From Caryophanales bacterium UBA6259 (lineage in GTDB: Bacteria; Bacillota; Bacilli; Tepidibacillales; Tepidibacillaceae), in the NCBI GenBank assembly GCA_002441135.1, contig DJVJ01000028.1:1-55183 (forward strand): a stretch of DNA of 55,183 nt. Direction: 5' to 3'. This document shows, in pieces, positions 52,821 through 55,183 of this stretch (positions within the stretch are counted from its first letter, which is position 1; every line of letters begins with the position of its first letter). Below the pieces are notes generated by a model, which ran no database searches, was not told where the DNA came from, and saw nothing but the letters and a program-made list of their open reading frames with translations. The position numbers were made by a program, and so were the translations under genes.

Positions 52821-52901
52821 TACGATGAAGATGCTTATATCAGTTTATTAGAAAATTTCGAAAAATTAGAAGGTAAATGGATAAAATATGGTAAAGTATA
52901 G
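52821..52901 (+). pseudogene. 3' remnant of a truncated gene
   Basis: A short open end without a start: YDEDAYISLLENFEKLEGKW and IKYGKV, then TAG. Amino-acid composition is protein-like (acidic helix with hydrophobic spacing), but upstream the frame meets a stop at about 52800 and there is no ribosome binding site. It ends 15 bp before the first copy of the repeated motif, exactly like the complete genes that follow. I interpret it as the tail of a cassette gene cut off at the array's left edge. Confidence 0.5.
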
Positions 52902-52917
52902 GAGAAGTCTTATTCCA

Positions 52918-52945
52918 CTAACGGAGCAGTTTTGTTTAAGAAGGA
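52918..52945 (+). repeat. Repeated intergenic motif, copy A
   Basis: CTAACGGAGCAGTTTTGTTT, continuing AAGAAGGA. Follows the truncated gene tail and precedes the first small gene. Best-conserved member of the five copies. Confidence 0.7.
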
Positions 52946-52977
52946 TTTTTACAAATGCAAGTATTGGGGGAAATAAA

Positions 52978-53271
52978 ATGAAAACTCTTATAGATTCATT
53001 CTTAGAAGATGAGATTTCTGACCAAGAATACTATGATGGAATTTATGAATTTATCGTTTCCTTTAACATTAGGTGCGGAGAATACGAAGGCAACCGTTTT
53101 ATTATTAAGAAGATGGACCATATCAATTTTTTTATTTTTGACGAATATGTTTATCCAGAGGATGGACATAGGGAAATTCATAAAACAATTTCAATTTACA
53201 AAGATAATTTAATCAACCTAATTAATGATTATGCCAAAAAACAAGGCTTTAAAATAAGGGACTCTTATTAA
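52978..53271 (+). CDS. Small acidic hypothetical protein (array gene 1)
   Basis: A 97-residue soluble protein: MKTLIDSFLEDEISDQEYYD, a central FIVSFNIRCGEYEGNRFIIK and a C-terminal charged helix (NLINDYAKKQGFKIRDSY). Alternating beta and helix resembles small immunity-type or regulator proteins, but no family is recognised. GGGGGA lies before the ATG at 52978; the longer frame from 52888 runs through the repeated motif and is not real. The motif B copy starts two bases after the stop. Confidence 0.6.
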   Translation: MKTLIDSFLEDEISDQEYYDGIYEFIVSFNIRCGEYEGNRFIIKKMDHINFFIFDEYVYPEDGHREIHKTISIYKDNLINLINDYAKKQGFKIRDSY

Positions 53272-53273
53272 GT

Positions 53274-53301
53274 TAACGAGGCAGAAGAGTTGAAGAAGAA
53301 C
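53274..53301 (+). repeat. Repeated intergenic motif, copy B
   Basis: TTAACGAGGCAGAAGAGTTG, continuing AAGAAGAA. It shares the TAACG-[GA]GGCAG core and AAGAAG end with the other copies and lies just after a stop codon. Confidence 0.6.
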
Positions 53302-53363
53302 AGTTTAGTTTTTAATTCGAATAAGGTAGAAATGAAGTAAAAACAAATTGGTGGTGTTTAAGG

Positions 53364-53981
53364 TTGGAACCTAAATGGTTAGAATGGGCAAAACAACTTC
53401 AATCCATTGCACAGGCAGGATTAACTTATTCAAAAGATGTATATGACTTAGAAAGATTTGAACTAATACGAAATATAAGTGTTGAAATATTGAATCAGCA
53501 TACAAATTTAGACCATAAAGTTATAAAAGAACTTTTCGCAAACGAAACTGGATATGCAACGCCGAAAGTTGATATTAGGGCTGTTGTATTTAGAGATAAT
53601 AAAATATTAATGGTAAAAGAAAGAAACGATGGAGGTTGGTCGTTACCTGGAGGTTGGGGGGATATTGGATTAACTCCAGGTGAAGTTACGGTCAAGGAAG
53701 TCAAAGAAGAATCGGGGTTTGATGTTAAAGCAATAAAATTGATTGCTGTTCTGGATAAAAAATGTCATTCACATCCACCTTCCCCATTTCACGTTTATAA
53801 AATGTTCATTCAGTGTGAAATCATTGGTGGGCAACCAAAAGAAGGTATTGAAACAAGTGAAGTTCAGTTTTTTGCTGTAAATGAATTACCATCCTTATCG
53901 ATAGCTAGAATTACTGAATCACAAATTAAATTGGTTTTTAAACATCTACATAATTCACAAGAACCTGCCTATTTTGATTGA
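53364..53981 (+). CDS. NUDIX hydrolase with N-terminal domain (YjhB-like, array gene 2)
   Basis: A 205-residue protein. Residues 1-65 are an N-terminal helical domain (WLEWAKQLQSIAQAGLTYSK, YDLERFELIRNISVEIL) typical of a subfamily acting on ADP-ribose or nucleoside diphosphates. The NUDIX box is GGWGDIGLTPGEVTVKEVKE then ESGF: the EE pair is kept, the first box E is Leu and R is Lys. These substitutions occur in this subfamily but may alter metal binding. It starts at TTG with GGTGGTG upstream. Motif C follows about 32 bp after the stop. Confidence 0.85.
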   Translation: MEPKWLEWAKQLQSIAQAGLTYSKDVYDLERFELIRNISVEILNQHTNLDHKVIKELFANETGYATPKVDIRAVVFRDNKILMVKERNDGGWSLPGGWGDIGLTPGEVTVKEVKEESGFDVKAIKLIAVLDKKCHSHPPSPFHVYKMFIQCEIIGGQPKEGIETSEVQFFAVNELPSLSIARITESQIKLVFKHLHNSQEPAYFD

Positions 53982-54012
53982 AATCTGAATTCGAAATGCG
54001 CTGGTTTTTCAA

Positions 54013-54040
54013 CTATAGAGGCAGTTTTGTGCAAGAAGAT
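54013..54040 (+). repeat. Repeated intergenic motif, copy C
   Basis: CTATAGAGGCAGTTTTGTGC, continuing AAGAAGAT. Shares the GAGGCAGTTTTGT core with copy A. It lies 32 bp after the NUDIX stop codon. Confidence 0.65.
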
Positions 54041-54106
54041 ATGGGCTTTTTTTGAAGTGGAAAATAGTCTATTTTGAAGAAGCATCAAGAAAGTAGGTAA
54101 TTACTT

Positions 54107-54460
54107 GTGTCAATCGAACTTTTTGAACAATACAGGGATATGAAAATATCTAAAGACCAATTTCTAAATAAACTTGATGGGGAACAAAATTTTAATATTA
54201 CTGAAAAAGTAGTTGTTTCTTCTCAACATGTGATAAATCTTTTGCTAGCGTTAAAGAATGGCAAAATAACGATAGAACAATTATTAGATTGGGTAAATAC
54301 TATCTGGTTTAAGGATTGGTTTAAATATAACGAAGAACAGGAAGATTGTATAGCAAGCATAATGAGCGAACTTGAGGAATTAGATGAAGGACATAAGGTT
54401 TTGAGTGATGAAATAATAAGTCAATATATCTTTGTCTTAAAGAATAATATTGAGCTATAA
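54107..54460 (+). CDS. Small hypothetical protein (array gene 3)
   Basis: A 117-residue, mostly helical, acidic protein: MSIELFEQYRDMKISKDQFL, LLLALKNGKITIEQLLDWVN, DWFKYNEEQEDCIASIMSEL. Small single-domain proteins of this shape are common among immunity proteins of toxin systems, but I recognise no family. It starts at GTG; the only ribosome site is GTAGGT about 10 bases upstream. The stop is 15 bp before motif D. Confidence 0.55.
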   Translation: MSIELFEQYRDMKISKDQFLNKLDGEQNFNITEKVVVSSQHVINLLLALKNGKITIEQLLDWVNTIWFKDWFKYNEEQEDCIASIMSELEELDEGHKVLSDEIISQYIFVLKNNIEL

Positions 54461-54474
54461 GTTAGTTTATTAAA

Positions 54475-54501
54475 CTATCGGGAGCAAGAGTTCAACAAGG
54501 A
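54475..54501 (+). repeat. Repeated intergenic motif, copy D
   Basis: CTATCGGGAGCAAGAGTTCA, continuing ACAAGGA. Then CAAC-AAGGA-GTTG forms a small hairpin inside a longer AAGAG/CTCTT stem. The copy has one extra base relative to copy A. Confidence 0.55.
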
Positions 54502-54549
54502 GTTGTCGAATGCGGCAGCTCTTATTGTGTTAAAGGGGGAGGATATTGA

Positions 54550-55128
54550 ATGGAAAATACATTGGTAATGAGAACAGAAGCTTCTTATTCATTAAATTTT
54601 TTGGTTTATATCCAAAATATATTTCTAAATCGAAATCAGAATAGGAATGAATTGAAATTCCCTTATATACCAACAAAGTGTGAATTTCGAAAAGACTTTG
54701 AAATGCGTTACCGAGAGTTATGGGGTGAAGTAGCGAAGCGAATTTCTGAACATCCAATAAATGATTTAAAAATTTTCACTGAAGAGAAGAACTTATTTTA
54801 CCAGAGTTTATTTATTGAAAATGATGATACCTTAAATGAATTTAATGAAATATATCAATCTTTTAAAGTGTGGTGGGACAGTTTTGCTGGACGTTTTTCA
54901 GTAGAAAGGTCTATTGATGAAAATGGGCAAAAAATTTACGCGAAATTAACGATGTTTATAATAGAAAAAGGAATTAAACCTCAAAAAGAATTGAGTATTA
55001 GCTTAATTTATGATGAGTGTTTATTAGTTGACTTTGAACCCTCTTCTTACTTTGCAGTTTTTTCTATAAGAGATTATGTTGTCAACTACAAAGAGTTAAG
55101 CCCAAAATTACAGTCAAGCATTTATTAA
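54550..55128 (+). CDS. Hypothetical protein (array gene 4)
   Basis: A 192-residue soluble protein. Segments ELKFPYIPTKCEFRKDFEMR, LYQ-type NLFYQSLFIENDDTLNEFNE and VWWDSFAGRFSVERSIDENG give a mixed alpha/beta protein with no known motif. GGGGGAGG lies eight bases before the ATG. The stop TAA lies directly before motif E. No membrane segment or signal peptide. Function unknown. Confidence 0.6.
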   Translation: MENTLVMRTEASYSLNFLVYIQNIFLNRNQNRNELKFPYIPTKCEFRKDFEMRYRELWGEVAKRISEHPINDLKIFTEEKNLFYQSLFIENDDTLNEFNEIYQSFKVWWDSFAGRFSVERSIDENGQKIYAKLTMFIIEKGIKPQKELSISLIYDECLLVDFEPSSYFAVFSIRDYVVNYKELSPKLQSSIY

Positions 55129-55129
55129 G

Positions 55130-55157
55130 CTAATGGGATCAATTGTGATATAAAGAA
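55130..55157 (+). repeat. Repeated intergenic motif, copy E (weak)
   Basis: CTAATGGGATCAATTGTGAT, continuing ATAAAGAA. Matches the other copies in the CTAA-x-GG start and AAAGAA end only. It directly follows the stop codon of the last gene. Confidence 0.4.
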
Positions 55158-55183
55158 CGAGAAGACCTGCGGTAGTATGTCAA

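Noticed and set aside
52888..52977. N-terminal extension of array gene 1
   Set aside because: It translates the repeated motif A and lacks a ribosome binding site; the ATG at 52978 is well supported.
53306..54000. Second repeated element containing AATTCGAA near motif copies B and C
   Set aside because: Only eight bases are shared and no further copies occur near D or E, so it is probably chance.

Overview
The window is AT-rich, with tight operons, strong AGGAGG-type ribosome binding sites and many TTG/GTG starts. This fits a low-GC Firmicute. The block comGA-GG, aroK, yqzE, yqhG, yqhH, glycine riboswitch, gcvT, gcvPA, gcvPB is the arrangement I recall from Bacillus subtilis, so the organism is most likely a member of the Bacillales. 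It also has a selenocysteine system (selA, a selD with an in-frame UGA, tRNA-Sec), a ferredoxin-dependent aldehyde oxidoreductase with a MoaD-like protein, and a B12-dependent (oxygen-independent) ribonucleotide reductase. These traits suggest an anaerobic or facultative relative rather than a typical aerobic Bacillus. Genus cannot be fixed from the sequence alone.

Layout. 1-1.5 kb: an IS1182-like transposase gene. 1.6-6.1 kb: alpha-glucan use (GH31 alpha-glucosidase, MalR-like LacI regulator, GH15 glucoamylase-like protein). 6.4-9.5 kb: aldehyde ferredoxin oxidoreductase facing a MoaD-like gene, then a Cof-type phosphatase. 9.5-17 kb: many small or single genes, including a heptad-repeat protein, tRNA-Sec, a HypA-like protein without its zinc domain, an FbpB-like micro-gene, a soluble chemoreceptor, a methyltransferase, two exported or anchored proteins and an MFS pump. 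17-21 kb: CstA with two flanking partners, then a second MFS pump. 21-25 kb: selA and selD on the minus strand, thiI on the plus strand. 25-30.5 kb: ykoP-ykoN-ykoQ-like genes, tRNA-Gln and a CPA2 antiporter. 30.5-33 kb: rhodanese, then an ECF sigma factor with its membrane anti-sigma factor. 33-38 kb: competence pseudopilus operon running into aroK. 38-47 kb: yqhG/yqhH and the riboswitch-controlled glycine cleavage operon with gcvH inserted. 47-49 kb: methyltransferase, small protein, D-amino acid aminotransferase. 49-52.7 kb: nrdJ split by a 1.18-kb group I intron that carries a LAGLIDADG endonuclease gene. 52.8-55.2 kb: unrelated small genes on one strand, each followed by a copy of a degenerate ~28-bp motif.

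How the genes fit together. SelA, SelD and tRNA-Sec supply selenocysteine, and SelD itself needs it. The gcv operon is switched by a tandem glycine riboswitch. nrdJ has a paired NrdR-box signature at its promoter and can make full-length protein only after RNA splicing. The two most noteworthy items are the intron, whose splice sites are supported by P1 and P10 pairing, and the cassette-like array at the right end, which starts with a truncated gene remnant. The latter is the best candidate for a poorly described system.

Limits: family assignments rest on motif recognition without database searches. Coordinates of RNA structures and IS ends are approximate unless base pairing is described.
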